The position numbers and the translations under genes were made by a program. From Rhodococcus sp. H36-A4 (GTDB lineage Bacteria > Actinomycetota > Actinomycetes > Mycobacteriales > Mycobacteriaceae), in the NCBI RefSeq assembly GCF_027158005.1, contig NZ_JAPVLQ010000005.1, positions 186,001-250,000 of the forward strand: a stretch of 64,000 bases of DNA, in the 5' to 3' direction. Each line of letters begins with the position of its first letter. Within the stretch, counting starts at the first letter, position 1. This document shows, in pieces, positions 25,099 to 34,897 of the stretch. The notes under the pieces are model-generated. The model saw only the letters and a list, made by a program, of their open reading frames with translations, was not told where the DNA came from and ran no database searches.

Positions 25099-25692
25099 TC
25101 AGGGGTGGGTGGGGCGATCGATCGAGCGCACCCGAGGTGGGAGCCCCCATTCGGTTCGGCCGAGCCTGCTGAGTGGGGCGATGTCGGCGAACGACGGTAG
25201 GCCGTCTTCGGCGAGGACTTCCGGGCGCACCGCGACGGCGACGACGTTGCCCATGACGACGAAGGAGTCGCCGACTTCGATGATCCGATGCAGGGTCGCC
25301 TCGATGGCTATCGGTGATTCGGCGACGCGCGGGGGCGAGACCTTCTCGCTGGGCTCGTGTGAGATGCCGAGTTCGTCCAGTTCGCTGACGCCGTGTTCGT
25401 AGTCGGCGGACGACGCATTCACCTGTTCCATGAGGGGTTCGGTGGCGAGATTGATCACGAACTCGCCCGTTGCCTCGATGTTCCGCAGGCTGTCTTTTCG
25501 TCCTACGGAGGTGAATTGCACGACCGGCGGGTTGGCCGAGGACACCGAAAAGAAGCTGTAGGGAGCGAGGTTCGCCACACCTTCCGATGACAGTGTCGAC
25601 ACCCAGGCGATGGGTCGCGGCACGACCGAGGCGGTGAGCAGGCGATAGAAGTTACTCGGGGGCATTTCGGACGGATGGAAGACGGTGCGCAT
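25099..25692 (-). CDS. Flavin reductase-like FMN-binding protein
   Basis: A 197-residue protein of the flavin reductase-like (FMN-binding split-barrel) family. It has the typical opening FYRLLTASVVPRPIAWVSTL, then NLAPYSFFSVSSANPPVVQF, KDSLRNIEATGEFVINL and the later HRIIEVGDSFVVMGNVV. Members reduce flavins or bind FMN in other oxidoreductases. It could in principle supply reduced flavin to the HsaA-like monooxygenase, but that gene is 19 kb away, so the link is only a possibility. ATG at 25692. It is divergent from menD; the gap holds three TTCGAA-containing repeats. Confidence 0.85.
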   Translation of the reverse strand: MRTVFHPSEMPPSNFYRLLTASVVPRPIAWVSTLSSEGVANLAPYSFFSVSSANPPVVQFTSVGRKDSLRNIEATGEFVINLATEPLMEQVNASSADYEHGVSELDELGISHEPSEKVSPPRVAESPIAIEATLHRIIEVGDSFVVMGNVVAVAVRPEVLAEDGLPSFADIAPLSRLGRTEWGLPPRVRSIDRPTHP

Positions 25693-25762
25693 CGGTTCAT
25701 AGTGTCAAAGTCCTCGGCCAATCCGCCGGTGTGCAATGGACTTCAAGCAGTCGGTATCGGTT

Positions 25763-25822
25763 ATTCGAAAGACCGGCCTGGGATTCGAAGATCGACCTGA
25801 AGTTCGAAGACTAGGCCGAATA
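25763..25822. repeat. Three imperfect 20-bp direct repeats upstream of menD
   Basis: Three units of about 20 bp, each with TTCGAA at its start (25764-25769, 25784-25789, 25803-25808) followed by A/G-GA-C/T and a similar GGCC/GACC-type part. They lie in the divergent gap between the flavin reductase (start 25692) and menD (start 25858). Spacing of 19-20 bases places them on nearly the same DNA face every two turns, as in multi-site operators. No regulator is known. Confidence 0.55.
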
Positions 25823-25857
25823 CGCCTCGGCGAGTCGAATCTGACAACCTTGGAGAT

Positions 25858-27468
25858 GTGAATCCGTCCAGTGCTCAGGCCACCGCCGTCGTCGACGAGC
25901 TGGTTCGGGGTGGTGTTCGTGAGGTCGTGCTGTGCCCGGGCTCGCGCAATGCTCCGCTCGCGTTCGCACTACAGGAAGCCGACGCTGCAGGCGTGCTGCG
26001 GCTGCACATGCGGATCGACGAGAGAACCGCGGGGTTCCTTGCGATCGGATTGATTCTGGCCGGGGGTCGTCCAGTTCCGGTGGTCATGACCTCCGGAACC
26101 GCGGTCGCCAATCTGGGGCCTGCCGTTCTCGAAGCGAACTATGCACGGATGCCGCTGATCGTGCTGAGTGCGAACCGGCCTTACGAGATGCTCGGCACCG
26201 GCGCCAATCAGACCATCGAGCAGTTGGGGCTGTTCGGCAGTCAGGTGCGAGCGACGATCAGCCTCGGGCTGGCCGAGGACGGGTCAGGCCAGAACAGTCA
26301 GTGGCGCAGCGCGGTGTGCAGGGTGCTGGCGGCAGCGCGCGGAACTCGATCGGGCAACGCCGGTCCGGTGCATTTCGATATTCCGCTACGTGAACCTTTG
26401 GTACCCGACATCGGCGACCGTGAGCCTGCCGCTCTCGGCCGTCCCGACGGTGCAGCCTGGACGACGACCCAGCAGGCAACCCTCGACGTGCCGGTCGACG
26501 TCGATCTCACCGTGGACACGATCGTCGTATCCGGTCACGGCGCAGCCTTGAGACCCGAATTGGCAGGTTTGCCGACCGTAGCGGAACCGACAGCCCCCTT
26601 GCATGGCGTTCCACTGCATCCGATGGCCCTGTCGCAGCTGAAGCCGCGTCAGGTGATAATCACCGGGCGTCCGACACTGCATCGAACCGTCTCGAAGGTG
26701 CTGGCCGATCCCGCAGTCGACGTCTTCGCCTTGACGACGGGTCCGCGGTGGCCCGACGTGTCCGGCAACGTCCTTGCCACCGGCACCCGTGCGCTGGTGT
26801 CGGGGACGCCGAGGGCGGCCTGGTTGGAGCGCTGCGCGACGCTGTCCGCGAAGGCGGACCACGCCGTCCGCGATCAGCTCGATGCGCATCCCAAGCCGAC
26901 GGGACTCCACGTCGCGGCAACGGTGATGTCCTCGCTACGCGTCGGCGATCGGTTGCTGTTGGGAGCGTCGAACCCGGTTCGCGACGCGGCCTTGGTGAGC
27001 TATCCGAGCGAAGGTGTTTCCGTGTTGTCCAACCGTGGGGTCGCGGGAATCGACGGCACCGTCTCGACGGCGGTCGGTGCGGCGCTGGCTGGAGGAGGTC
27101 GCACGATTGCGCTACTCGGCGACCTGACTTTTCTCCACGACGCGTCCGGCCTGCTCATCGGTACGGGGGAGCCGCGGCCGAGTGATCTGACGATCGTCGT
27201 CGCCAACGACGACGGCGGCGGCATTTTCGAACTTCTGGAGCAGGGGGATCCGCAGTACGCCGGTGCTTTCGAGCGAGTGTTTGGAACTCCTCACGGCATG
27301 GATCTGGCGGCGTTGTGCGCGGCGTACCGCATCCCGCATCGCAGCGTCGACACGGCGGAGCTTGCCGTTCTGCTGGAGGGCAATGCCGATGGAATTCGAG
27401 TCCTCGAGGTCACCACCGAGCGTTCGGGGCTACGGGAGTTGCACGCGGGGATTCGGGCACGCCTCTAG
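25858..27468 (+). CDS. menD: SEPHCHC synthase (MenD)
   Basis: MenD is the ThDP-dependent enzyme that joins isochorismate and 2-oxoglutarate, the first committed step to menaquinone. The 536-residue protein has the N-terminal [16 protein letters not shown] and [14 protein letters not shown] stretches, with the catalytic Glu in RIDERTAG. Also seen are [40 protein letters not shown] and the ThDP/Mg region [15 protein letters not shown]...[14 protein letters not shown] at 25858 is preceded by TTGGAGA. The stop overlaps that of the convergent DUF2505 gene by 4 bases. The isochorismate synthase MenF is not in this window. Confidence 0.95.
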   Translation: MNPSSAQATAVVDELVRGGVREVVLCPGSRNAPLAFALQEADAAGVLRLHMRIDERTAGFLAIGLILAGGRPVPVVMTSGTAVANLGPAVLEANYARMPLIVLSANRPYEMLGTGANQTIEQLGLFGSQVRATISLGLAEDGSGQNSQWRSAVCRVLAAARGTRSGNAGPVHFDIPLREPLVPDIGDREPAALGRPDGAAWTTTQQATLDVPVDVDLTVDTIVVSGHGAALRPELAGLPTVAEPTAPLHGVPLHPMALSQLKPRQVIITGRPTLHRTVSKVLADPAVDVFALTTGPRWPDVSGNVLATGTRALVSGTPRAAWLERCATLSAKADHAVRDQLDAHPKPTGLHVAATVMSSLRVGDRLLLGASNPVRDAALVSYPSEGVSVLSNRGVAGIDGTVSTAVGAALAGGGRTIALLGDLTFLHDASGLLIGTGEPRPSDLTIVVANDDGGGIFELLEQGDPQYAGAFERVFGTPHGMDLAALCAAYRIPHRSVDTAELAVLLEGNADGIRVLEVTTERSGLRELHAGIRARL

Positions 27469-27983
27469 ACAGTGTCGTTCGGATACTGTTGTGCGGCAAC
27501 CCAATCGATGGTTTCCTGGGTTTCGGTATCGATGATGTCCTTGATCATGTCGTTGACGAGCGACTCGATCTTCCCGCCGATGAGTGGAATCTTGACCGTC
27601 GAGCTGCCTCTGATCGTCAGCACAGCCCCGGTGCCCGCGGGTCGGAGTGCAAACGTGCCTGCGACCTTGGCAGGGAGCGAGGATGATCCGCCCGTCAAGG
27701 TGCCGTCCGCATGGTCACCCTGCAGCGGGCCCCAATGGTCGGACCTGGTGATCAGCAGGGTGCCCTTGATGACCTTCTTGACCAATGCCGGCAGCTCCGT
27801 CACCCCGACTTCCTCCGAGATGTCCACCGTCAGACCGCCGTCTTCGTGACTGGTCAGCTTGTAGCCCTCGGTCTTCTCGGCTTTGGCGAATCTGGTCATC
27901 CACTGTTCCTCGCTGGTCAGTGCCAGGTAGACCTGGGTGGGAGTGTGTTCGGAGGAAATGGTGAATTCGAAATCGCGCGACAT
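27465..27983 (-). CDS. DUF2505 protein (START/SRPBCC-like)
   Basis: A 172-residue protein of the DUF2505 family, probably a SRPBCC-type lipid- or small-molecule-binding fold. It starts [28 protein letters not shown], the usual beginning of such domains, and contains [20 protein letters not shown] and a closing helix [21 protein letters not shown]. No membrane segment is present. The ATG at 27983 is selected because the domain begins right there. It overlaps the menD stop by 4 bases at its 3' end and faces away from the membrane gene that follows. The ligand is unknown. Confidence 0.75.
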   Translation of the reverse strand: MSRDFEFTISSEHTPTQVYLALTSEEQWMTRFAKAEKTEGYKLTSHEDGGLTVDISEEVGVTELPALVKKVIKGTLLITRSDHWGPLQGDHADGTLTGGSSSLPAKVAGTFALRPAGTGAVLTIRGSSTVKIPLIGGKIESLVNDMIKDIIDTETQETIDWVAAQQYPNDTV

Positions 27984-28047
27984 GTCAGCAGAGGCTACCG
28001 TCAGGCGCTCACCTGTGCGCCGAACTCGGGAAGTAACCTCTATCGAC

Positions 28048-28491
28048 GTGGATGCCCCCGACAGTGCCGACGGACCGAACAAGGGGTTGGCTCGTACGCG
28101 GATTTCGGTTCTTGTCGTCGCAATCGGAATTTCCGTGCTGGCGATTCTCCTTGTCGTCGCGGCGTGGCAGAACGATCGAACTATCACTTCCGACGAGGGA
28201 ACGGCGACGGCAGAGGTCCTCTCGGCAGGAAGACTCCGCTCTGCGGTCAGCTTCATCACTCCCGACGGGGTCACTCACAATCCACAACTGGGTGTGCTGT
28301 ATCCGACCAACCTGGTTGCCGGACAACGAATCGACGTCGAATACAACAAGGCCGACCCTGATCTCGTTCGCGTATCCGGCCGCGATGCGAGCGTTGCGAT
28401 CATCCCGGCCGCGTCGGTCATCGTCGTGACCTGGCTGATTGCAGTTCCGACGCAACTGCTTCTTCGTCGGCGTGAAGAAGCCGATCGGTAA
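28048..28491 (+). CDS. Two-helix membrane protein (Rv0556-like)
   Basis: A membrane protein of about 147 residues with two transmembrane helices: about 15-40 (TRISVLVVAIGISVLAILLVV) and near the end (SVIVVTWLIAVPTQLLL). Between them is an extracytoplasmic domain of about 80 residues (TATAEVLSAGRLRSAVSFIT), similar to DUF3592-type proteins. The start is uncertain: GTG at 28048 avoids overlapping the divergent DUF2505 gene, but an in-frame ATG at 27982 overlaps that gene's start codon. Position between menD and mgtA matches Rv0556 of M. tuberculosis (from memory). Function unknown. Confidence 0.75.
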   Translation: MDAPDSADGPNKGLARTRISVLVVAIGISVLAILLVVAAWQNDRTITSDEGTATAEVLSAGRLRSAVSFITPDGVTHNPQLGVLYPTNLVAGQRIDVEYNKADPDLVRVSGRDASVAIIPAASVIVVTWLIAVPTQLLLRRREEADR

Positions 28492-28545
28492 CCGTTCGCA
28501 TGAACTTCGCTCGCCCGTAACGTCGACGCTCCCTGGTAGCCGAAG

Positions 28546-29703
28546 ATGTTGCCCACACTGACAAACGTGCGAGTAGCCATCGTTGCGGAATCGTTCCTAC
28601 CCAACATGAACGGCGTCACCAACTCGGTGCTCAGAGTGCTCGAGCATCTCGAACGAACCGGCCACGACGCCATGGTTTTCGCGCCGGACAACCCGTCGGG
28701 CAGCCCGCGGGCAGCCACCCTGCACGGGCGAATCCCGATCCACCGGGTGCCGGCCGTCATGTTGCCCAGGGTGAGCTCGCTCCCCGTCGGGGTGCCCGGG
28801 CCTTCCCTACCGGCGGCTCTGCGCGTATTCGGCCCCGACATCGTGCATCTCGCGTCGCCGTTCGTCCTCGGCGCGGGCGGGATGGCGGCCGCCAAACGGC
28901 TCGGAGTTCCCTCGGTCGCGGTCTACCAGACCGATGTCGCAGGGTTCGCCGAAAGCTACGGGCTCGGCCTGACGTCGAAAGCTGTGTGGCGGTGGACGCG
29001 TCGGGTTCACCGCGGTGCGGCGCGCACACTTGCGCCGTCCTCGTCCGCGGTCCAGGCTTTGGAGCAACACGGCGTTCCACGGGTCCATCGTTGGGCCCGA
29101 GGCGTCGACGCTGTCCGGTTCGCGCCGTCCGCCCGCCGAGAAGCATTGCGCAGACGGTGGGCACCGAGCGGCAAGCTCATCGTCGGGTTCGTCGGACGGC
29201 TCGCACCCGAAAAGCACCTCGAGCGGCTCGCCTCGCTGAGCGAGTCCACCCAACTCGTGATCGTCGGTGACGGTCCGGAGCGGGGTGCGCTCGAGAAGCT
29301 GATGCCGTCGGCGATCTTCACCGGGCAGCTCGGCGGCGACGAGCTTGCCCAGGCGTTCGCCAGCTTCGACATCTTCGTTCACCCCGGCGAACACGAGACG
29401 TTCTGCCAGGCCGTCCAAGAAGCCCTCGCTAGTGGAATTCCCGCCATCGGACCCGACGCAGGTGGACCACGAGACCTGATCACGCACTGCCGCAACGGAT
29501 ATCTGCTGCCTGTGGACCGGTTCGCGGAACTCCTCCCGAGCGCGGTGTCGGCGCTCGCGTCGCCGAAGATGCGAGCCCGGTTCGGTGAGGCAGCGCGGAG
29601 GTCCGTGCTGCACCGCACGTGGCCCGTGATCTGCGAAGAACTTCTCGCGCACTACTACGAGGTCCTCGGTTGGGAAAACCGCGCCGCGCTCCGAACGGCG
29701 TGA
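28546..29703 (+). CDS. mgtA: GDP-mannose-dependent alpha-mannosyltransferase MgtA-type
   Basis: A 385-residue GT4-family glycosyltransferase with GT-B fold. The N-terminal part [21 protein letters not shown] carries the glycine-rich entrance typical of this group, and the C-terminal part includes [29 protein letters not shown] and [21 protein letters not shown], the acidic sugar-nucleotide-binding EX7E region. MgtA adds mannose to a glucuronosyl diacylglycerol lipid in corynebacteria and mycobacteria (family knowledge). The position between menD and menG matches Rv0557. The start may be ATG 28546 or GTG 28567, seven codons later. It is 16 bases upstream of menG. Confidence 0.88.
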   Translation: MLPTLTNVRVAIVAESFLPNMNGVTNSVLRVLEHLERTGHDAMVFAPDNPSGSPRAATLHGRIPIHRVPAVMLPRVSSLPVGVPGPSLPAALRVFGPDIVHLASPFVLGAGGMAAAKRLGVPSVAVYQTDVAGFAESYGLGLTSKAVWRWTRRVHRGAARTLAPSSSAVQALEQHGVPRVHRWARGVDAVRFAPSARREALRRRWAPSGKLIVGFVGRLAPEKHLERLASLSESTQLVIVGDGPERGALEKLMPSAIFTGQLGGDELAQAFASFDIFVHPGEHETFCQAVQEALASGIPAIGPDAGGPRDLITHCRNGYLLPVDRFAELLPSAVSALASPKMRARFGEAARRSVLHRTWPVICEELLAHYYEVLGWENRAALRTA

Positions 29704-29719
29704 CCCGTAAGCTCGAGAC

Positions 29720-30412
29720 GTGCCTACAAGTTCGCGTGCAACGCTCGACAAGGACCCACACGAGGTCGCATCGATGTTCGACGGCGTCGCCCGTCGATAC
29801 GACATCACCAACACCGTGCTGTCCTTCGGCCAGGACCGCAGCTGGCGGAAGGCCACGCGCGCCGCCCTGAACCTGAAAGCGGGCGAGAAAGTTCTCGATC
29901 TCGCCGCCGGGACCGGGGTGTCGACGGTCGAACTCGCTCGCAGTGGTGCGTGGTGCGTTGCCACCGACTTCTCGAAGGGGATGCTGCAGGCAGGTTCCGG
30001 GCGTCCGGTCCCGATGGTGGCGGGTGACGCGATGCACCTGCCGTACGCCGATGCGAGCTTCGACGCCGCAACTATTTCCTTCGGACTGCGCAACGTCTCG
30101 GATTTCGAGGCCGGACTACGTGAGATCGCCCGCGTCACCAAGCCCGGCGGGAGGCTCGTCGTCTGCGAATTCTCGACGCCGGTCTTTCGGCCGTTCCGCA
30201 CGGTCTACATGGAATACCTGATGAAAGCGCTTCCCGCAGTCGCTCGGGCGGTTTCGAGCAACCCTGACGCGTACGTGTACCTAGCCGAGTCGATCCGGGC
30301 ATGGCCCACTCAGGACGAACTCGCGACGCGCATCGCCGACAGTGGCTGGTCGAACGTGCAGTGGCGGAACCTGACCGGTGGGGTCGTGGCTCTGCACCGT
30401 GCCGTTCGCTGA
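29720..30412 (+). CDS. menG: Demethylmenaquinone methyltransferase
   Basis: MenG (UbiE family) methylates demethylmenaquinone with SAM, the last ring-forming step. The 230-residue protein has the UbiE signatures [21 protein letters not shown] and [20 protein letters not shown]. The SAM-binding motif is [15 protein letters not shown] (about residues 58-72), and [15 protein letters not shown] follows. GTG at 29720 is used; it begins [20 protein letters not shown]. The gene is 16 bases after mgtA and 5 bases from the end of the convergent menJ. Confidence 0.93.
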   Translation: MPTSSRATLDKDPHEVASMFDGVARRYDITNTVLSFGQDRSWRKATRAALNLKAGEKVLDLAAGTGVSTVELARSGAWCVATDFSKGMLQAGSGRPVPMVAGDAMHLPYADASFDAATISFGLRNVSDFEAGLREIARVTKPGGRLVVCEFSTPVFRPFRTVYMEYLMKALPAVARAVSSNPDAYVYLAESIRAWPTQDELATRIADSGWSNVQWRNLTGGVVALHRAVR

Positions 30413-30417
30413 TCACC

Positions 30418-31662
30418 TCAGCTGAACGGCGGTCGGGAATCGGCTTTCAGTGACGCGCTGCCCGATGCACGCCACGCTCGTGCAACGAGGTCCGAATCGG
30501 CTTCGGTGACGAGGTTTCCCATCACTCGCACCGCGATCTTCATCAGTGCTGTCGAGCGCATGCCGATAGGTCCCGTTGCGGGTAGGAACCGGGGGACCGT
30601 AAGTAGGCCTGCGAGTCGGCGGGCTATGGAAAATGCCTGCCCGTAATGCTCGCGCAGCAGCGCGGGCCACGCCTCGCTCAGGTCGTTCTCGTCGAGCATG
30701 TCCGCGATCAAGCGTCCACCTTCGAGCCCGTAGTCGATTCCTTCACCGTTGAGCGGATTCACACAGGCCGCCGCGTCGCCGATGATCGCCCAGTTCTTTC
30801 CTGCAACGTTGGACACCGCACCACCCATCGGCAGCAGGGCCGACGCCACAGCCCGAAGGTCGCCGGTCAGTCCCCAGTCTGTGCGACGCTGCTCGGTGTA
30901 GAGATCCAGCAGCGGACGCAGGGCGCCCGGCCCAGGCCGCTTGGCCGTCGCCAGCGTGCCGACACCGATGTTCACCTCGCCGGTGCCGAGCGGGAAGATC
31001 CAGCCATAGCCCGGTTGCAGCACTCCCTCGCCGTCGCGCAGCTCGAGATGTGAGGAAATCCACGGGTCTTCGCTTCGGACGGAGGACATGTAGGCACGAG
31101 CGGCGATCCCGAACGTGGTGTCCCGATGCCACTCGCGTCCCAGCTTCTTGCCGAGGGAGGACCGGACGCCGTCGGCGATGATCAGCGTTTTGCACGTGAG
31201 AGTGCGTTCCATGCCGCCGTGCTCGAAGGTGACCGACTCGACACCTCGCTCGTTCCGCGCCACCGACACCGCCTTGGCGCCTTCGAACATCCGAGCGCCG
31301 GACTCGACCGCAGTGCGACGGATTCTGTCGTCGAGCTCCGAGCGGGGGACCGCGCTGCCTACCGTCGGAAGTGAACCGCCTGGCCACTCGAGCTCCAGTT
31401 CCTGCCCGAACCCGGACAGTCGCAGACCACGGTTCTCGACGCGTCCGCGGACCCACTTGCCGAGGCCGAGGCGATCGAGCTCGGCGATGGCACGTGGGGT
31501 CAGGCCGTCGCCGCACGTCTTGTCACGTGGGAACGTCGCAGCGTCGGCGAGAACTACCTGCCGACCGGCGCGCGCCGCCCAGGCAGCTGCCGCCGAACCA
31601 GCGGGGCCTGCGCCGATTACCAGCACTTCGGCTTCGGTGGGAAACTCCGCAGTAGTTGACAC
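30418..31662 (-). CDS. menJ: Menaquinone reductase, geranylgeranyl-reductase family
   Basis: A 414-residue FAD-dependent oxidoreductase of the geranylgeranyl reductase family. The dinucleotide motif is VLVIGAGPAGSAAAAW near residue 13, with the later CGDGLTPRAIAELDRLGLG and NWAIIGDAAACVNPLNGEGIDYGLEGG, which are typical. The homologue Rv0561c (MenJ) saturates one isoprene unit of menaquinone, giving MK-9(II-H2) in mycobacteria (family knowledge); the same is expected here. GTG at 31662 (VSTTAEFPTEAEVLVIG) is preferred to an upstream in-frame ATG. It is convergent with menG and divergent from grcC, as in M. tuberculosis. Confidence 0.88.
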   Translation of the reverse strand: MSTTAEFPTEAEVLVIGAGPAGSAAAAWAARAGRQVVLADAATFPRDKTCGDGLTPRAIAELDRLGLGKWVRGRVENRGLRLSGFGQELELEWPGGSLPTVGSAVPRSELDDRIRRTAVESGARMFEGAKAVSVARNERGVESVTFEHGGMERTLTCKTLIIADGVRSSLGKKLGREWHRDTTFGIAARAYMSSVRSEDPWISSHLELRDGEGVLQPGYGWIFPLGTGEVNIGVGTLATAKRPGPGALRPLLDLYTEQRRTDWGLTGDLRAVASALLPMGGAVSNVAGKNWAIIGDAAACVNPLNGEGIDYGLEGGRLIADMLDENDLSEAWPALLREHYGQAFSIARRLAGLLTVPRFLPATGPIGMRSTALMKIAVRVMGNLVTEADSDLVARAWRASGSASLKADSRPPFS

Positions 31663-31835
31663 AGATCCAGTATGCAGTGGACGGCGGCGCTTCCCACCGC
31701 GCCCGGACGTGGGGTGAAGCACCTTCCGGGTACGGCGCGCACTAGATTCACTACGGTAGTAGCGGGTATCCGGGGGCGCTGACAGCAGACGAGATTTCAG
31801 ATCCGATCAAGACACCGAGGACAGGACCAACAAAC

Positions 31836-32855
31836 GTGAGCACAGACGACACGGCCGGATCGACGGTCGTTGCCGGGGTGGATCTGGTCGATCCAGAGCT
31901 TGCACGAACCGTGGCCGCAGGTTTGGTCAGCGTCGAGAATCTGATGATCTCGGAACTGTCCGACGGTGAGGACTTCCTCACCGAGGCCGCGTTGCATCTC
32001 GCACGGGCCGGTGGAAAGCGTTTCCGCCCGTTGTTCACCGTGCTGACCGCCCAGCTGGGACCCAATCCGACCGACGATGCAGTGGTGACCGCGGCGACGG
32101 TCGTCGAACTCGTCCACTTGGCCACGCTCTATCACGACGACGTCATGGACGAAGCCTCGATGCGACGTGGCGCCGAGAGCGCCAATGCGCGATGGGGAAA
32201 CAGTATCGCGATCCTGGCAGGGGACTACCTGTTCGCGCACGCGTCGCGGCTGGTCTCCACGCTCGGTCCCGAAGCAGTTCGAATCATCGCCGAGACGTTC
32301 GCGGAGCTGGTCACCGGCCAGATGCGCGAGACGATCGGTGTCAAAGCGGACCAGGATCCCGTCGCGCACTACCTCAAGGTCGTGTGGGAGAAGACCGGGT
32401 CCTTGATCGCCGCGTGCGGAAGGTTCGGCGGGACGTTCTCGGGCGGGGACAGCGACCATGTCGCCGGCCTCGAGCGGCTGGGCGATGCCGTAGGCACGGC
32501 GTTCCAGATCTCCGACGACATCATCGACATCTCTTCGGAATCCGAGCAGTCCGGTAAGACTCCCGGCACCGATCTGCGCGAAGGTGTCCACACTCTGCCT
32601 GTGCTCTACGCACTCGCCGAGCAGGGCGTCGACGGCGACCGCCTCCGAGTACTGCTGGACGGACCGGTCACCGACGACGCCGAATTGGCGGAAGCACTTC
32701 AACTGTTGGAACGCTCGCCAGGAATGGCGAAGGCCAAAGCCACACTCGAAGAGTTCGCCGACAAGGCCTACGCCGAACTGGCAAAGCTCCCACAGGGTGC
32801 CGCGAACGACGCGCTGGGACGCCTGGTCCACTACACCGTCGAGCGAGTGGGCTGA
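31836..32855 (+). CDS. grcC: Polyprenyl diphosphate synthase (GrcC type)
   Basis: A 339-residue trans-isoprenyl diphosphate synthase that builds the menaquinone side chain from FPP/GGPP and IPP. Motifs: GGKRFRP (59-65), the first aspartate-rich motif DDVMD at 101-105 followed by R-R-G, GDYLFAHAS, and the second motif DDIID at 227-231. The residues just before the first motif (VHLATLYH) are small-to-medium, consistent with long-chain products. GTG at 31836. The position next to menJ and htpX matches Rv0562 (grcC1). The C-terminal AYAELAKLPQGAANDALGRLV is usual. Product length (C40 is typical for Rhodococcus) cannot be read from this alone. Confidence 0.92.
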   Translation: MSTDDTAGSTVVAGVDLVDPELARTVAAGLVSVENLMISELSDGEDFLTEAALHLARAGGKRFRPLFTVLTAQLGPNPTDDAVVTAATVVELVHLATLYHDDVMDEASMRRGAESANARWGNSIAILAGDYLFAHASRLVSTLGPEAVRIIAETFAELVTGQMRETIGVKADQDPVAHYLKVVWEKTGSLIAACGRFGGTFSGGDSDHVAGLERLGDAVGTAFQISDDIIDISSESEQSGKTPGTDLREGVHTLPVLYALAEQGVDGDRLRVLLDGPVTDDAELAEALQLLERSPGMAKAKATLEEFADKAYAELAKLPQGAANDALGRLVHYTVERVG

Positions 32856-32928
32856 CCGCAGGGAACCTTGTCGAGTGTCGTGGACGTTCTCACAGTGAAC
32901 AACCACGACACTCGAGGAAGAGGCACCA

Positions 32929-33789
32929 TTGCGCTTCGCAAACGGGGCAAAGACGTTCGGGCTGCTGGTCGCGATGTCTGCGCTGATCGTATTCATCGGT
33001 GCACTGTTTCGGAGCCCGGTCATCCTCTTCGGCTCGGTCGTATTTGCCGTCGGAATGAACGGCTACGTCTATTTCAACAGTGCAAAGCTTGCGCTGCGGT
33101 CGATGCATGCCCAGCCGGTGACTCAGCTCGAGGCGCCCGCCATGTACAAGATTGTGCTCGAGCTGGCCACCACCGCGCATCAGCCCATGCCGGCGCTGTA
33201 CATCAGTCCCACCAACAGTCCCAATGCGTTCGCCACGGGTCGCAACCCGAGGAACGCGGCTGTGTGCTGCACCACGGGCATCCTGGCGATTCTCGACGAA
33301 CGTGAACTCCGAGCCGTTCTGGGACATGAGCTTTCTCACGTCTACAACCGGGACATCCTGATCTCCTCCGTCGCTGGGGCGATGGCCGCAGTGGTCAGCG
33401 GTCTCGCGAACTTTGCGCTGTACGCGTCCATGTTCGGGGGCCGCGGAAACGGGGGCGCCAATCCGATCGCGCTCATACTCGTTTCGTTGCTGGGACCTAT
33501 CGCGGCAACCGTCGTCAAGCTCGCGGTGTCGCGGTCGCGTGAATATCAGGCCGATCAGTCGGGCGCCGAGCTCACCGGTGATCCGTTGGCGTTGGCGTCG
33601 GCGCTGCGCAAGTTGGAGCGCGGCATTGCGGCCGCCCCATTGCCGCCTGAGCCGCGGATCGCCGCGGAGTCGCACCTCATGATCGCGAACCCGTTCAGAG
33701 CGGGAGAGAAGGTCGGACGGCTCTTCTCGACTCACCCGCCGATGGCGGACCGAATCGAGCGACTCGAGCGAATGGCCAGGGGCGGCTGA
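32929..33789 (+). CDS. htpX: Membrane zinc metalloprotease HtpX
   Basis: HtpX degrades misfolded membrane proteins. The 286-residue M48 protease has the zinc site HELSH at 133-137 and downstream the third ligand in [13 protein letters not shown]. Two N-terminal hydrophobic helices (8-28 and 30-48) and one or two more after the zinc motif anchor it. The C-terminal [14 protein letters not shown] segment is typical. It starts with TTG at 32929, supported by the ribosome site GAGGAAGAGG. It follows grcC by 73 bases on the same strand and is followed by a hairpin. Confidence 0.93.
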   Translation: MRFANGAKTFGLLVAMSALIVFIGALFRSPVILFGSVVFAVGMNGYVYFNSAKLALRSMHAQPVTQLEAPAMYKIVLELATTAHQPMPALYISPTNSPNAFATGRNPRNAAVCCTTGILAILDERELRAVLGHELSHVYNRDILISSVAGAMAAVVSGLANFALYASMFGGRGNGGANPIALILVSLLGPIAATVVKLAVSRSREYQADQSGAELTGDPLALASALRKLERGIAAAPLPPEPRIAAESHLMIANPFRAGEKVGRLFSTHPPMADRIERLERMARGG

Positions 33790-33833
33790 CGACGTAGGTG
33801 GGTAGCCGAGCTCACGTAGCTCCCACCCACGTC
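33790..33833. terminator. Hairpin between htpX and yajQ
   Basis: Arms near 33791-33805 (GACGTAGGTGGG...) and 33820-33833 (...CCCACCCACGTC) pair over about 13 bp with one mismatch and one bulge. It is located just after the htpX stop and 21 bases before the end of the convergent yajQ gene. No U-tract follows. Confidence 0.55.
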
Positions 33834-33854
33834 GTTCCGACCTGGGTCGGTCAC

Positions 33855-34355
33855 CTACCGATAGTTGACGAACTGCAATGCGATGCCGAAGTCCTCGCCC
33901 TTGAGCATCGACTGTATGGCTTGCAGATCGTCACGCTTCTTGCTGCTGACGCGTAGTTCGTCCCCTTGAATCTGCGCTTTGACGCCCTTGGGGCCGTCGT
34001 CGCGAATCTTCTTGGTGATCTTCTTGGCATTCTCGGTGGTGATGCCCTGTACCAGCTTGCCGGTGACCTTGTAGATCTTGCCGGACGGCGACGGATCGTT
34101 GGCTTCGAATGCCTTGAGCGAGACGTCTCGACGGATCAACTTTTCTTTGAACACGTCGAGCGCTGCCTTGACCTTCTCTTCACTCTCGGACGTGATGACG
34201 ATCACCTCTGATTCGCCGCTGCCCGACCACTCGATCGTCGTGTCGGAGCCGCGAAAATCGAAGCGTGTCGACAGCTCCTTCGCCGCCTGTCCTACTGCGT
34301 TGTCGACCTCCTGACGGTCGACCTTGCTCACCACATCGAAGGACGAATCTGCCAC
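33855..34355 (-). CDS. yajQ: YajQ family nucleotide-binding protein
   Basis: A 166-residue YajQ/DUF520 protein. It begins [21 protein letters not shown] and ends [14 protein letters not shown], both diagnostic. The middle segments [14 protein letters not shown] and [28 protein letters not shown] match the two RNP-like subdomains. Some YajQ proteins bind c-di-GMP and influence gene expression in other bacteria (established for Xanthomonas and Pseudomonas), which is of interest because EAL and GGDEF genes lie about 14-16 kb away. Function in actinobacteria is not known. ATG at 34355 gives the expected length. Confidence 0.93.
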   Translation of the reverse strand: MADSSFDVVSKVDRQEVDNAVGQAAKELSTRFDFRGSDTTIEWSGSGESEVIVITSESEEKVKAALDVFKEKLIRRDVSLKAFEANDPSPSGKIYKVTGKLVQGITTENAKKITKKIRDDGPKGVKAQIQGDELRVSSKKRDDLQAIQSMLKGEDFGIALQFVNYR

Positions 34356-34510
34356 TTGACTACTCCTGTGTCGAATCGAATTGCGTAAGGCACTTACCCC
34401 GACGTTAGCCCGTTCGCACGGCCTCTATGCACCCGGTTTGCGTTCGGGGGGCACGTTCGTTGTATTCTTCAAACCGCATCGAGGAGAGCGAATCTCTTCG
34501 GTGCAAGCAC

Positions 34511-34593
34511 GGCAGATTGCCCGAGCGGCCAATGGGAGCGGACTGTAAATCCGTCGGCTTATGCCTACGTAGGTTCGAATCCTACATCTGCCA
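34511..34593 (+). tRNA. tRNA-Tyr (GTA)
   Basis: An 83-base class II tRNA. The acceptor stem GGCAGAT (34511-34517) pairs with ATCTGCC (34586-34592), discriminator A at 34593. Anticodon GTA at 34545-34547, a short variable arm (CGGCTTATGCCTAC), and T-arm GTAGG-TTCGAAT-CCTAC. CCA is not encoded. Confidence 0.93.
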
Positions 34594-34742
34594 CCCAGGA
34601 GCCCCGGCGAGTTTCGACTCGCTGGGGTTTCTACTTGAAGAGTTACGTTTCACCGGCGCTGAGCATGCAATTTGGTACTCGACGCTAGGAATGTGTAACC
34701 TCTTGAAGGCTTCAGTGCACGGCTTGCCGTGCTCGAAGCAAC

Positions 34743-34815
34743 GCCCCCTTAGCTCAGTCGGTAGAGCGTTTCCATGGTAAGGAAAAGGTCAACGGTTCGA
34801 TTCCGTTAGGGGGCT
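34743..34815 (+). tRNA. tRNA-Thr (GGT)
   Basis: A 73-base tRNA. Acceptor GCCCCCT (34743-34749) pairs with AGGGGGC (34808-34814), discriminator T at 34815. The D-arm is AGCTCAGTCGGTAGAGC; the anticodon arm TTTCC-AT-GGT-AA-GGAAA places GGT at 34776-34778; the T-loop is GGTTCGATTCC. No encoded CCA. Confidence 0.93.
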
Positions 34816-34897
34816 CGCTGGGTTGGATGGTTCGCTTCGGCACCCTTACTTTCGGTTACATACTCGGAAGTGAGATGGTGTAGGGGTGAGCACCTGA

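Noticed and set aside
31797..33023. Long minus-strand open frame opposite grcC
   Set aside because: Antisense to grcC, which has all its catalytic motifs; composition is shadow-like.
34438..34468. Promoter TTGCGT / TATTCT before tRNA-Tyr
   Set aside because: The spacer is 19 bases, too long for a confident call, though a promoter must exist close by.
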